A stretch of 64,000 nt of DNA from Methylobacterium currus (GTDB lineage Bacteria > Pseudomonadota > Alphaproteobacteria > Rhizobiales > Beijerinckiaceae): positions 735,501 through 799,500 of the forward strand of contig NZ_CP028843.1 in assembly GCF_003058325.1 (NCBI RefSeq), given 5' to 3'. Below the pieces are notes generated by a model. It did no database searches. It saw nothing but the letters and a program-made list of their open reading frames with translations, and was not told the origin of the DNA. Within the stretch, counting starts at the first letter, position 1; each line of letters opens with the position of its first letter. Positions 16,971 through 25,897 of the stretch are shown here, piece by piece. Made by a program: the position numbers and the translations under genes.

Positions 16971-17027
16971 CAGATCCCTGGCTTGACCGGGATCTGCAAG
17001 CGAGGAGCGAAGTCGGATCTGCCCGAC
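16971..17027. repeat. Dispersed two-hairpin repeat, family 2, copy 2
   Basis: Inverted repeat CAGATCCC/GGGATCTG (16971-16978 with 16989-16996), then CTGCAAGCGA and a shorter second stem GTCGG/CCGAC (17012-17016 with 17023-17027). Related to 7263-7319. It lies in the 244-bp gap between the small plus-strand gene and the end of the minus-strand oxidoreductase operon. Confidence 0.7.
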
Positions 17028-17091
17028 TTCGTGGCAGGGAAACGCAGCCGGCGTCTCGTCGTCTCCCTCGACAGCCCGGCCGGTCCGCGGG

Positions 17092-19281
17092 TCACACCCC
17101 GATCGCTGCCTTCACCAGCTCCGGTCGCATCGGCACTTCGCGCAGGCGCACCCCCGCGGCGTGACGGATCGCGTTGGCGAGCGCGGCGGCGGTCGGCCCC
17201 TGCGCGACCTCGCCGGCGCCGAGGAACGGATGGCCTGAGCGATCGAGCAGGTGAACGTCGAGGCGCTCGGGAATGTCGGGGAAGCGGGCGATCGGATAGG
17301 TGCTCCAGTCGCGGCTCGTCGGACCTTCGGCATCGTGCGCCACCGCCTCGAACAGGCTCCAGCTCATCGCCTGGATGATCCCACCCTCGATCTGGTCGCG
17401 GATGCCGTGCGGGTTGACCACCTGGCCGGCATCGACCGCCGCCTGCGCCCGCACCAGCCGGACCCGGCCGCTCTCGCGCGCCACTTCCACCTCGACGGCG
17501 AGCGCGCAATAGGCGGCGAGGTTCTTGTAGCGGGCGAAGGCGAAGCCGGCGCCGCGACCTCTCGGCAGCGCCCCTCCCCAGCCGAAACGCCCGGCGGCGG
17601 CCTCCACGACGGCCCGCGCCCTTGGATCGTCGAGATGGCGCAAGCGGAACGCGACCGGATCGGCGCCGGCGGCCTCGGCCAGCTCGTCGACGAAACTCTC
17701 GATCGAGAACACGTTCATGTAGGCGCCGAGGCTGCGCAGGGCCGAGACCCTGAGCGGCATGTCGGCGACGAAGTCGTGCGCCACCCGCGCCCGGGGCAGC
17801 CGGTAGAGCGGGATGGCGTTGCGGTCGCCGCCGCCCTCCGGCTGCGGCAGCGCCTTCGGGGGCGGGGCCGGGAACGGTGTTTCCAGCATCCGGGCCGAGA
17901 GCAGCTGGCCCGCACCCGGCGGGCGGGTGAGGTGGGTCGGGCTGCGCACCGAATAAGCCCAGTCGGCGATGCGCCCGTCCGGCCCGAGCACGGCCGAGGC
18001 TTCGGTCGTCATCGCCCCGCCATAGGGCTCCCACAGGTGCTCCTGCTCGCGGGTATACTGCACCCGCACCGGCCGGCCGGGGAGGGCGCGGGCCAGCAGC
18101 GCGGCGTCGCCCGCCACGTCGTCGGCGCCGTTATGGCCGTAGCAGCCGGACCCTTCGACATGGATGCAGCGCACCTGCTCCTCGGGCAGGGACAGCATCT
18201 CGGCGAGCGCCCGGCGCAGGGGGAACATGCCTTGCGCGTGCGACCACACGGTGAGGTGCCCGCCATCGAACTCGGCCACCGCGCAGGACGGGCCGATCGA
18301 GCCGTGCATCTGGTAGCGTCGTCGGTATTGCGCGGTGATCCGGCGCCCCGGCGGCACCGGCGCATCGGCGCCGGCCTCGTGAATGATCGTCCGCTGTGCC
18401 GGTCGACCGGCAAGGTCGGAGAACAAGGCCTCGGGCTCCGGCACGCTCGTGCCGCCCTGCCAGACCGCAACCTTGGCGAGCGCCCGCATCGCCGTCACGG
18501 CGGCGTATTCCCGCTCGGCCAGCACCGCCAGGACGTCGCCGTCGCGGTGCACCCGGATCACCCCGGGGCGGGAGGCGATCGCCTCCGCGTCGACGCTGAC
18601 GAGGCGGGCGCCGGGACGGGGCGGGCGCAGGATCCGGGCATGGACCATGCCGGGGGTGCGGATGTCCTGGACGTAGGCCGCGCCGCCCGCGACCTTGGCG
18701 GGAATGTCGACCCGAGGCAACGGCCGGCCGACGATCGTGTAGGTCGCCGGCTCCCGCAGGGCGATCGTGTCGGGCACCGGTGCGTCGAGCTCCACCTCCT
18801 GGGCGATCTCGCCGAGTGTCATGCGCCGTCCGTCCGGCGCCGCGATTGCGCCGCCCTCGACCCGCAGCGAATCCGGCTTCAGGCCGAGCCGATTCCCGGC
18901 GACCTCGAGTAGCAGCGCCCGCGCCGCCGCGGCGGCGTGCCGGATCGCGGTGGCCGAATCCTGCATCGAGTGGCTGCCGGCGGTGTAGCCCTCGTTCGGA
19001 GTCAGCTCGGTATCGGCGGTGTGGAGGCGCAAGGATGCGGGCTCCAGCCCGAGTTCTTCCGCCGCCACCTGGATCAGCGCCGTCTTGATGCCCTGGCCGA
19101 GCTCCGCCTTGCCGGTGAGCACCGTGACGGCGCCGTCCTCGCCGATCCGGATCCAGGCATCGATCCGCGGCGCTTGCGCCAAGCTGCCGGGCAGGGATGC
19201 GGCCTCGGACCGGCGCGGCAGCCCGATTCCGACGAGGAGCGCGCCGCCGACGAGCAGCGTGCGGCGGGTGAGCGCGCTCAC
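17092..19281 (-). CDS. Molybdopterin-binding subunit of a xanthine dehydrogenase-family hydroxylase (Tat-exported)
   Basis: A 729-residue large subunit resembling isoquinoline 1-oxidoreductase beta and periplasmic aldehyde dehydrogenases. The N-terminus TRRTLLVGGALLVGIGLP is a twin-arginine signal, so the enzyme probably acts in the periplasm. Visible are GKAELGQGIKTALIQVAAEEL, GYTAGSHSMQDS, VHARILRPPRPGARL, VEGSGCYGHNGADDVA and the C-terminal AGEVAQGPTAAALANAI, whose GEVAQGP carries the catalytic-type Glu-Val-Ala. The GTG start at 19281 overlaps the 2Fe-2S subunit stop by four bases. Substrate not deducible; aldehydes or N-heterocycles are likely. Confidence 0.9.
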   Translation of the reverse strand: MSALTRRTLLVGGALLVGIGLPRRSEAASLPGSLAQAPRIDAWIRIGEDGAVTVLTGKAELGQGIKTALIQVAAEELGLEPASLRLHTADTELTPNEGYTAGSHSMQDSATAIRHAAAAARALLLEVAGNRLGLKPDSLRVEGGAIAAPDGRRMTLGEIAQEVELDAPVPDTIALREPATYTIVGRPLPRVDIPAKVAGGAAYVQDIRTPGMVHARILRPPRPGARLVSVDAEAIASRPGVIRVHRDGDVLAVLAEREYAAVTAMRALAKVAVWQGGTSVPEPEALFSDLAGRPAQRTIIHEAGADAPVPPGRRITAQYRRRYQMHGSIGPSCAVAEFDGGHLTVWSHAQGMFPLRRALAEMLSLPEEQVRCIHVEGSGCYGHNGADDVAGDAALLARALPGRPVRVQYTREQEHLWEPYGGAMTTEASAVLGPDGRIADWAYSVRSPTHLTRPPGAGQLLSARMLETPFPAPPPKALPQPEGGGDRNAIPLYRLPRARVAHDFVADMPLRVSALRSLGAYMNVFSIESFVDELAEAAGADPVAFRLRHLDDPRARAVVEAAAGRFGWGGALPRGRGAGFAFARYKNLAAYCALAVEVEVARESGRVRLVRAQAAVDAGQVVNPHGIRDQIEGGIIQAMSWSLFEAVAHDAEGPTSRDWSTYPIARFPDIPERLDVHLLDRSGHPFLGAGEVAQGPTAAALANAIRHAAGVRLREVPMRPELVKAAIGV

Positions 19282-19760
19282 GGCGTCGCCCCCGTGGTGG
19301 CGGGCTCGGGCAGCCCTGCGGCGCGCCGCACGGCGGCGAGGATCCGCAGATGGGTGCCGCAGCGGCACAGGTTGAACCGCAGCGCGTCCCGGATCTCGGC
19401 CTCGCTCGGATGCGGGACGGCGCGCAGAAGGGCGTGGGCCCGCATCACCATGCCGGCGATGCAGTAGCCGCACTGCGCCGCGTTCTCGGCGATGAAGGCG
19501 GCCTGGAGCGGGCCCGGATTCTCCGGGCTCCCCAGCCCCTCGACGGTGGTGACGGACCGGCCCTCCAGCACGCCGATCGGGGTGAGGCAGGACAGGATCG
19601 CGCGGCCCTCGACCTCCACCGTGCACGCCCCGCACTGGCCGAGGCCGCAGCCGAACTTGGCACCATTGAGTCCGAGTTCATCGCGCAGCACGTACAGAAG
19701 CGGGGTCTCCGGCTCCGCCGCGACCGCCTGGCTGCGGCCGTTCACCGTCAGGGTCGGCAT
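19278..19760 (-). CDS. 2Fe-2S subunit of the molybdenum hydroxylase
   Basis: A 160-residue protein with a plant-type ferredoxin cluster (CGLGQCGACTVEVEGRAILSC) and an alpha-helical second cluster domain (CGYCIAGMV...CRCGTHLRI). This is the CoxS/IorA arrangement with all eight cysteines present. It passes electrons from the molybdopterin site. It has no signal peptide, so it is probably co-exported with the Tat-bearing large subunit by hitchhiking. It starts 13 bp after the cytochrome gene. Confidence 0.93.
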   Translation of the reverse strand: MPTLTVNGRSQAVAAEPETPLLYVLRDELGLNGAKFGCGLGQCGACTVEVEGRAILSCLTPIGVLEGRSVTTVEGLGSPENPGPLQAAFIAENAAQCGYCIAGMVMRAHALLRAVPHPSEAEIRDALRFNLCRCGTHLRILAAVRRAAGLPEPATTGATP

Positions 19761-19773
19761 CGGCGTCTCCTCC

Positions 19774-21099
19774 TCAACGTCCCGCCTCGGCCCGGGCGCC
19801 GGGGCGCGGGTTATCCCGCATCAGTGTCTTCACCGCGTCGCCGAGCTTCGGCCAGGGTCCGTCGGGGCTGAAGCGGGCGCGCAAGTAAGCGGCGAGGTCG
19901 GTCATCTGGGCCGGATCCAGCATCGACCCGTAGGCCGGCATGATCGGACCCGGTGCCCGCTCCCGGGGTGCGATCCCGTCGCGCAGGACCAGGATCAGGT
20001 TGCGCGGATCGGGCGCCCGCAGGGTGGTGCGGTGACCGAGCGACGGCGTGGTGTAGGGCACGCCGCCGGCGGCCCCGCCGCCGCTCTCGTGGCAGACCGC
20101 GCAGGCGCCCGCATAGGTGGCGGCGCCTCGGGCCAGGGAGGGATCGTCGCTCGCGACCGCCCGGTCGACCGGGCCGGTGCGGCTGCCGGCGGGACCGGAG
20201 CCGTAGAGCGTCGCCGTATAGGCGGCGAGCGCCCGGATCTCGCCCGCCGGGACGGTCCGGTGCGCCTCCACCACCGGGCGCATCGGCCCGGCGGCTCCGC
20301 CATGCTGCGGATCCCATTCGGCGAGGTAGCGGGCGAGGCTCTCCTTGTCCCAGGCGAGCGGTGCCGGGGAGGAGCGGTCGAGGGGCGGCACCCACCAGCC
20401 ATCCGCCTCGCCCCCCGCATAGGCCTTCGTTCTCACCTCGGCGCCCACGAGATTGCGGGGACTGTGGCAGGCGCCGCAATGGCTCAAGGTTTCGGCCAGA
20501 TAGGCGCCGCGATGCCACTCCGCATCCCGGCGCGGATCGGCCGGAATCTTGTTCCCCGGGATGTCGGGGGCTTTCGCGAAGAGCAGCTTCCAGCCGGCGA
20601 GGAGGGGGCGCCAGGAGAGCGGGAAGGGCAAGTCATTGGCCTTCGCCTCCTGCCGCACCGGCTCGCGGCTCATCACGAAGGCGTAGAGGGCGGCGATGTC
20701 CGCGTCGGTCAGGCCGGCATAGTGGGTATAGGGAAAGGCCGGGTAGAGGTGGCGCCCCTCCCGGTCGACGCCTTCGCGCATCGCCCGGGTGAAGGCGGCG
20801 AGCGAGTAGCGGCCGAGCCCCGTCTCTGGATCCGGCGTGATGTTGGTGGCGTAGATCGTGCCGAACGGCGTGCCGATGCCGCGCCCGCCCGCATAGGGCC
20901 GGCCGCCTTCCGCGGTGTGGCAGGAGGCGCAGTAGCCGAGGGACGCGAGGGCTGCCCCCTTGCGGACCTGCTCCGGCGCGGTCTCGGCCGGTGCCGGGCC
21001 GCCCGGCGCGAGGGCAGGCCGCCAGGCCGCGATGGCGTATCCTGCCCCTGCAAGGAGAAACGCCCCTCCGAGCCAGACGGTGATCCGGCGACGCGTCAC
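19774..21099 (-). CDS. Triheme c-type cytochrome, electron acceptor of the Mo hydroxylase
   Basis: First gene of the operon; 441 residues from a GTG. An N-terminal basic stretch and a hydrophobic helix (VWLGGAFLLAGAGYAIAAW) form a signal anchor. Three CxxCH heme sites are present: CASCH, CGACH and CAVCH. The layout matches the triheme cytochrome subunits paired with periplasmic aldehyde dehydrogenases and isoquinoline oxidoreductase-type enzymes, which send electrons to the respiratory chain. The start is uncertain, as the frame is open to 21438; GTG 21099 immediately precedes the signal-anchor. Confidence 0.9.
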   Translation of the reverse strand: MTRRRITVWLGGAFLLAGAGYAIAAWRPALAPGGPAPAETAPEQVRKGAALASLGYCASCHTAEGGRPYAGGRGIGTPFGTIYATNITPDPETGLGRYSLAAFTRAMREGVDREGRHLYPAFPYTHYAGLTDADIAALYAFVMSREPVRQEAKANDLPFPLSWRPLLAGWKLLFAKAPDIPGNKIPADPRRDAEWHRGAYLAETLSHCGACHSPRNLVGAEVRTKAYAGGEADGWWVPPLDRSSPAPLAWDKESLARYLAEWDPQHGGAAGPMRPVVEAHRTVPAGEIRALAAYTATLYGSGPAGSRTGPVDRAVASDDPSLARGAATYAGACAVCHESGGGAAGGVPYTTPSLGHRTTLRAPDPRNLILVLRDGIAPRERAPGPIMPAYGSMLDPAQMTDLAAYLRARFSPDGPWPKLGDAVKTLMRDNPRPGARAEAGR

Positions 21100-21452
21100 G
21101 AACCGGCTCCTCCCGCGTCGCGAAGGCCCGCTCCTCCGGCGGCGAGACAACCGGTGCCCCCCGCGACGGTTCCCGCGGACCCATCCTCGCATGCAAGCCT
21201 GCCCCTCGCTCAGTCTTGCCGCAATCCCGCGAAACAGTGCTATCGTCCGGTCGGCGGAGCGACGCCGATTTGGCTTGGCCGTATCGGCCGAGCGGCGGAG
21301 CGTCCGCATGGTTCGACCCCGAACGGACGGTCTCCCGCCCGCTCGCCTCACCTCTTCTCGCCGGTCCCGTTCTTGCTGATCCCGCGGAGCCGGCGGGCGA
21401 CCCATCCCGGGATCGTTTCGGATGCGGCCCCACCGCACGAGACTGACGCCGC
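21100..21452. other. Divergent regulatory interval
   Basis: About 350 bp between the cytochrome operon (minus) and a small gene (plus). TTGCCG at 21216 and TATCGT at 21241 could form a weak plus-strand promoter with a 19-bp spacer. No regulator gene, operator palindrome or RNA gene stands out. Confidence 0.4.
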
Positions 21453-21701
21453 ATGGCCCAGCAGAGTTACAAGGCCCGCCTCGGGCCGCCCCCGATGAGC
21501 GCCGACGACGCGGCCTGCCGGGCCTGCTGCGGGCAGATGCGCGCGCATTGGCAGGAGCGTCCCCATGCCCGCCTCATGGTGGTGGCTTCGACGCCGGTGA
21601 TCGAGGCCTTCGGCGGCGGTGTCGAGACCCGCTATCTCTGCCTCGAATGCGGGCACACCTTGCTGCACTCGACCGGCCGCTTCGGCCAAGGGTGGCATTG
21701 A
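21453..21701 (+). CDS. Small Cys-rich protein, possible zinc-binding
   Basis: An 82-residue protein with a CRACC cluster near residue 22 and CLECGH near the C-terminus, a spacing that could hold one zinc. The middle is a short beta-like stretch (HARLMVVASTPVIEAFGGGVETRYLC). The C-terminal part looks like a zinc ribbon half-site. No signal peptide. No recognised family. The ATG follows a weak ribosome site, and the GNAT gene follows after 49 bp. Confidence 0.65.
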   Translation: MAQQSYKARLGPPPMSADDAACRACCGQMRAHWQERPHARLMVVASTPVIEAFGGGVETRYLCLECGHTLLHSTGRFGQGWH

Positions 21702-21750
21702 CCCGAGCGGACGCGCCGGGCGAAGGACGGCCCGTCCCGGGGGATGTCCG

Positions 21751-22227
21751 ATGCCTCACGCGATCGTCACCACGGCCGAGCGGCTCGACCTCGTGCCCGT
21801 CACCGCGCGCTGGCGCTGGGAGGCCTTCGCGCAGGGACAAGGGCGCAGCCTCGCCGAGGTGACGGCGGCGGAAACCGCCGGCTCCGCCACGGCCGGCCCG
21901 ATGCCCCGCACCTTCGTGCTCCTGGTCGATGACGAGCCCGTCGGCATGGCGAGCCTGGCCGCCCACGATCTCGAGTTGCGGCCCGACCTGACGCCCTGGC
22001 TCGCCGGCGTCTTCGTGGCGCCCCAGGCTCGGCGCCGCGGCCACGCCGTCCGGCTGGTCGCGGCGGTGGAGGCGGAGGCGGTCGCCCGCGGGGTCCCGGC
22101 CCTGTGGCTCTATACCCGCAGCGCGGAAGCGCTCTATGCTAGGATCGGCTGGCGGACGGTGGAGACGGTTCCGTATCGAGAGAGGGTCTACGCGCTGATG
22201 CGACGGGATCTGCCAGCGCCTATGTGA
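21751..22227 (+). CDS. GNAT-family N-acetyltransferase
   Basis: A 158-residue protein. LLVDDEPVGMASLAAHDLE is the beta2-beta3 hairpin, and WLAGVFVAPQARRRGHAVRLVAAVE carries the acetyl-CoA loop Q-x-R-R-x-G-x-A. The C-terminal LYTRSAEALYARIGWRTVE is the usual GNAT ending. Substrate unknown. The start at 21751 is where homology begins. Confidence 0.88.
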   Translation: MPHAIVTTAERLDLVPVTARWRWEAFAQGQGRSLAEVTAAETAGSATAGPMPRTFVLLVDDEPVGMASLAAHDLELRPDLTPWLAGVFVAPQARRRGHAVRLVAAVEAEAVARGVPALWLYTRSAEALYARIGWRTVETVPYRERVYALMRRDLPAPM

Positions 22228-22256
22228 GCATCTCTGATCTGATCGACCCCCGCAGG

Positions 22257-22292
22257 GTCATTCCGGGTTCCGCTGCGCGGCCCGGGAATGAC
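22257..22292. repeat. Imperfect hairpin with GTCATTCC/GGGAATGAC ends
   Basis: The ends of this 36-bp segment are near-perfect inverted repeats (GTCATTCCGGG and CCCGGGAATGAC). It separates the plus-strand GNAT gene from the end of the minus-strand receptor gene and could work as a bidirectional terminator or be a small interspersed repeat. No T-tract. Confidence 0.55.
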
Positions 22293-22336
22293 AGGGAGGA
22301 TGGCCACTCCGCCGGGGCAAACCGGAGGATCGTCGC

Positions 22337-24442
22337 CTAGAACCGCCCCGCCAGCGTCAACCGCAGGGCCGTGGCCTCGACCGGGTGGAAGTGCCGGTCG
22401 GCGACGCCCGCCGCTTCCCCCGGCAGTCGCGATTCGTAGAAGTAGGTGATCTGGTCGGCCCGCGCGTTCGTCAGGTTGAGCACGTCGAGGGCGAGGCTCA
22501 CGCCGGTGTCGAAGGCGTAGCCGATCCGGCCGTTGAGCAAAGCGGTCGGCTTCGAGCGCACCGAATTGTCCTCGATCAGCGGCCGCGGCCCGAAATAGCG
22601 GAAGCGCAGGGCACCGAACCAGCCCTGACCTTCGCCGAAGGTGAGGCCCGCCGAGGCGATGGCGGTCGGTGCCTCCGGGATCCGCCGGCCGACCGGATCG
22701 CGGTCGGCGAAGCGGGCATTGGTGAGGGTCAGGTCGGCTTCGAGCCGCAGCCAGGACGTCACGGCGTAGTGGTTGCTCCACTCGATGCCGAAGCGCCGGG
22801 TCGGCCGGCTCGGCTCGGTGGTGCCGGTATCGCCCTGAAACAGGTTCTCGGAGGCGAAGTCGAGCCGGAACAGGGCGAGGCTCGTCTCCAGCCCGGCGAT
22901 CGAGCGGTTGCGGATGCCGACCTCGTAGCCGGTGGAAGGGACCAGGAACGGCGCGCGGGCGACGGTGAAGAGCGGGCTCGCCGGATCGACCGTCGCGGTG
23001 ACACCGCGGGCGTCGTTCGAATGGAAGCCGCCGCCGTAATTCAGGTAGAGTTCGGTGTCGGCCCACGGCCCGAACACCGCGCCGAGCTTCGGGTTGACGA
23101 TGCCGTCGCGAGCCCGGCCCGAATTCGCGGGCGTGTCGGAGCGGACATCGGCGACATAGCCGTCGGCCCGAAAGCCGACGCTGGTGCGCAGCCAGTCGGT
23201 CCATCGAACCCGGTTCTCGTAGTAAATCGCGGCGCTCGCCTCCATCACCCGGTCGTCGAGCACCGTCGAACGGTATTGCCGGGCCGTGGTGTTGAACAGG
23301 CCGACCCGGATGTCGTCGGTACGGGTCTGGATGCCGATCTCGTTCTCCATGGCCAACCCGAACAGGTCGCCCTGGAACGTCCGGGAGATCTCGCCTCCGC
23401 CGAGCACCCGGGCGTCGCGCTGGCGGAACTGGTCGCCGTTGACGGGGTCGTTGAGGACATAGGTGAAGTTGTTCCAGAGATTCATCTGGTAGCGGATCAC
23501 GTAGGCCGAGGCCCGCGTGATGCCGCCCGCGTCCGACCGGCTCCAGCGTCCCGAGAGCGAGAACCGTCCGGTGTCGCCGCCATCTGTCGGATCGAGGGTG
23601 CCGGTGCGGCCGATGATGCCCTCCGCCACCGCCCGCTCCGGGATCTGGTTGGTGGCGCTCCACCTCGCCCAGTACGCCATGCCGGTAACGGCGAAGCCGT
23701 CCGTGGCGGTGCCCTGGCTGTAGCGGGCGACGCCGTTGAGCTTGCGCAGGGCATCGGGCACGACCCACGGCCCGTCATAGGCCTGCGCCTCGCCCGCCAC
23801 CAGAAGGTTGCCGGCGCCGAGCGGCACGGAGGCGGCCGAGAGCCCGCGCTTGTACCCGAAGCTGCCGAGGGTGGTCAGCGCAATGTTGCGGTCCAGCTTG
23901 TCGAGGTAGTCGATCCGCACCGAGCCGGCGGAGGCGAAGTCGCCATCGCGGACGAAGTACGGGCCCTTGTGGAACTCGACCGCGCCGACGAGTTCGGGGA
24001 TCAGGAAGTTGAGGTCGGCGTAGCCCTGGCCGTGGGCGTGGGTGCGCATGTTCACCGGCATGCCGTCGACGTGGAGGGCGATGTCGGTGCCGTGGTCGAG
24101 GTTGAAGCCGCGCAGGAAGAACTGGTTGGCTTTGCCCTCGCCGGAATGCTGGGTGACGATCAGGCCCGGCACCGCCTCCAGCACCTCGCCCGGACGGGTG
24201 ACCGGCAGGCTGTTGATGGCGGCCCCGCTGATGATCCCGGCGCTCGCCGCGTCCACCGGGCGCAAGGCCCCGCCGATGCCGGTGACGCCGCCGGGATAGC
24301 CGGCGCTGGCCGCCCCCGGCACCGCGGGCGCCGGAGCTTTCACCTCGATCTGGTCGAGGCGGATGTCGTCCTGCGCGAGGGCGGGGACGGGCAGGCACGC
24401 GGCGGCGAGGGCCGCGAGGAAAGGAGAACGGCAGACAGGCAC
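22337..24442 (-). CDS. TonB-dependent outer-membrane receptor under cobalamin riboswitch
   Basis: A 701-residue outer-membrane transporter. Residues 1-23 form a Sec signal peptide ending PALAQ. The plug domain shows PGEVLEAVPGLIVTQHSGEG, NQFFLRGFNLDHGTDIALHV and THAHGQGYADLNFLIPE. The barrel ends in the aromatic terminus LAGRF typical of BAM substrates. The upstream B12 riboswitch indicates repression by adenosylcobalamin, so the substrate is probably a cobamide or another compound linked to B12 supply; it is BtuB-like in role but not clearly in sequence. No BtuCDF genes are adjacent. The His-rich THAHGQGYAD loop is noteworthy. Confidence 0.93.
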   Translation of the reverse strand: MPVCRSPFLAALAAACLPVPALAQDDIRLDQIEVKAPAPAVPGAASAGYPGGVTGIGGALRPVDAASAGIISGAAINSLPVTRPGEVLEAVPGLIVTQHSGEGKANQFFLRGFNLDHGTDIALHVDGMPVNMRTHAHGQGYADLNFLIPELVGAVEFHKGPYFVRDGDFASAGSVRIDYLDKLDRNIALTTLGSFGYKRGLSAASVPLGAGNLLVAGEAQAYDGPWVVPDALRKLNGVARYSQGTATDGFAVTGMAYWARWSATNQIPERAVAEGIIGRTGTLDPTDGGDTGRFSLSGRWSRSDAGGITRASAYVIRYQMNLWNNFTYVLNDPVNGDQFRQRDARVLGGGEISRTFQGDLFGLAMENEIGIQTRTDDIRVGLFNTTARQYRSTVLDDRVMEASAAIYYENRVRWTDWLRTSVGFRADGYVADVRSDTPANSGRARDGIVNPKLGAVFGPWADTELYLNYGGGFHSNDARGVTATVDPASPLFTVARAPFLVPSTGYEVGIRNRSIAGLETSLALFRLDFASENLFQGDTGTTEPSRPTRRFGIEWSNHYAVTSWLRLEADLTLTNARFADRDPVGRRIPEAPTAIASAGLTFGEGQGWFGALRFRYFGPRPLIEDNSVRSKPTALLNGRIGYAFDTGVSLALDVLNLTNARADQITYFYESRLPGEAAGVADRHFHPVEATALRLTLAGRF

Positions 24443-24527
24443 GGACGAGCCTTCGCGGGCTGTGGCACGTCACCGTGGAGGCACCGGCGCACCCCGTCCG
24501 GCGCGGCCCACATGTGACCACGGCTGA

Positions 24528-24693
24528 CGGCAGGTCTCCTGGCTCGCGGGTCTTCGCCCTCCATCGTCTTCCCGGGCGTCGAACGCCCAGTGACGTCGGT
24601 GATGGAGGCTCGCCGCTCACAGTTGCGGGGGCAGCCGCGGCTTCGGGCGCTCGTGCCCTCACCGCGTTCCCTTTTGATCCCCGGGGGGAACCG
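24528..24693 (-). ncRNA. Cobalamin (B12) riboswitch
   Basis: On the minus strand the segment begins GGTTCCCCCCGGGGATCAAA, continues with AAGGGAAC and CGGTG, has the core GCCCCCGCAACTGTGAGCGG and CATCACC, then GTCACTGGG, CGGGAAGACGATGGAGG, and ends with the B12 box AGCCAGGAGACCTGCC. All main conserved elements are present in order. It ends about 85 bp before the TonB receptor start, so control of that gene is expected. Confidence 0.96.
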
Positions 24694-24815
24694 TCCCGAC
24701 GAGGTTTAGACGGGGAGGCGGCGGGCGCCAACGCATCCCGCCCCGAATTGTCGGGTGTGTTGCCGGTTGTCGACGGGACACCGCGCGGGGCCCTGTCCCG
24801 CGCGGCTTCGCGCCC

Positions 24816-25019
24816 TCAATCCGCCAGAGGACGCGCCTCTTCCGGCAGCATGATCGGGATGCCGTCGCGGATCGGGTAGGCGAGCTTGGCCGAGCGGCTG
24901 ATCAGCTCCTGGCGCGCGGAATCGTAGTCGAGCCGCTCCTTGGTCAGGGGGCAGACCAGGAGCTCGAGCAGCTTCGGATCGATGCGAGCGGCTTCGAAGG
25001 AGGCGGGGGAGTCGGTCAC
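24816..25019 (-). CDS. Trm112 family zinc-ribbon-like protein (YcaR type)
   Basis: A 67-residue protein with [43 protein letters not shown], the standard Trm112/UPF0434 pattern. Only one cysteine of the eukaryotic zinc site remains, as usual in bacteria. The family activates methyltransferases in eukaryotes; the bacterial role is poorly defined. Last gene of a thioredoxin-LON-Trm112 set commonly kept together in alphaproteobacteria. Confidence 0.92.
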   Translation of the reverse strand: MTDSPASFEAARIDPKLLELLVCPLTKERLDYDSARQELISRSAKLAYPIRDGIPIMLPEEARPLAD

Positions 25020-25083
25020 GGGTGGTCCTTCCGAACGGTCCGATGCGGGACTTTGCCCCCGGGGCTTTAGCCCAAAGCGCCGC

Positions 25084-25752
25084 CTATTGCAGCGTCGGCT
25101 CAGCTCCCGAGGCCCGCACCAGCTCCATCTCGGTCACGGCGATCAGCACCTCGGCCCGGGTCTTGAGGTCGGGCGCCTCCAGCATCGCCTGCTTCTCGCG
25201 CGGGCCGAAGGGGCTCATCATGCAGAGCGCGTTGACCAGGGCCTCGTTCGGCGCCTCCTCGATCCCGGCCCAGTCGACCTTGAGGTCGTTGGCCTCGACG
25301 AAATCGCGAAGCGCCTTCAGCACGCCGGCGCGATCCACCGCCTCCTCGCCGGCGCGGGCGTGGAAGTCGCTCTCGAACGGGGCGAAGGTGACCTTGCAGC
25401 GGCGGAAGCCCGTGCTGGTCGACAGCTCCTCCTCGATCCGGAACCGGGCGATGCCGGTGAGCGAGATCAGGTAGCGGCCGTCGCCGGTCTCGGCGAACTG
25501 GGTCACCCGGCCGGCGCAGCCGACCCGGAAGAGCTTTGGCGACAGCGGGGTCTCGCCGGTATCGGAATCCGGCTGGATCATGCCGATCACCCGGTCGGTG
25601 CGCAGGGCCTCGTCCACCATCGCGAGGTAGCGGGGCTCGAAGATGTTGAGCGGCATCTGGCCCCGCGGCAGCAGCAGCGCGCCCGGGAGCGGAAAGACCG
25701 GGATCTCGGTCGGGCAGTCGGCCGGCCCCTTGTAGGCGACGTTCATGCTCAT
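25084..25752 (-). CDS. LON substrate-binding domain protein
   Basis: A 222-residue stand-alone LON N-terminal (substrate-binding) domain without ATPase or protease parts. Visible are [30 protein letters not shown], the [32 protein letters not shown] strand series and the C-terminal helical part. Function is uncertain; a chaperone-like or protein-binding role is suggested by the domain. Conserved neighbour of Trm112 and the thioredoxin gene. Confidence 0.93.
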   Translation of the reverse strand: MSMNVAYKGPADCPTEIPVFPLPGALLLPRGQMPLNIFEPRYLAMVDEALRTDRVIGMIQPDSDTGETPLSPKLFRVGCAGRVTQFAETGDGRYLISLTGIARFRIEEELSTSTGFRRCKVTFAPFESDFHARAGEEAVDRAGVLKALRDFVEANDLKVDWAGIEEAPNEALVNALCMMSPFGPREKQAMLEAPDLKTRAEVLIAVTEMELVRASGAEPTLQ

Positions 25753-25897
25753 CGGCGTCGCTCCCGCGCGGATCGAAAGGGGTCCCGGGCCCCGTCGTCT
25801 CGGGCCCGGGATCGCAACCCGCTAACTAGGGCGCGGCCCTCCGGCGTGGATACCTGTCCGACGTAATGCCGCGCCCCGGATGCACTTGCGAGCGCCG

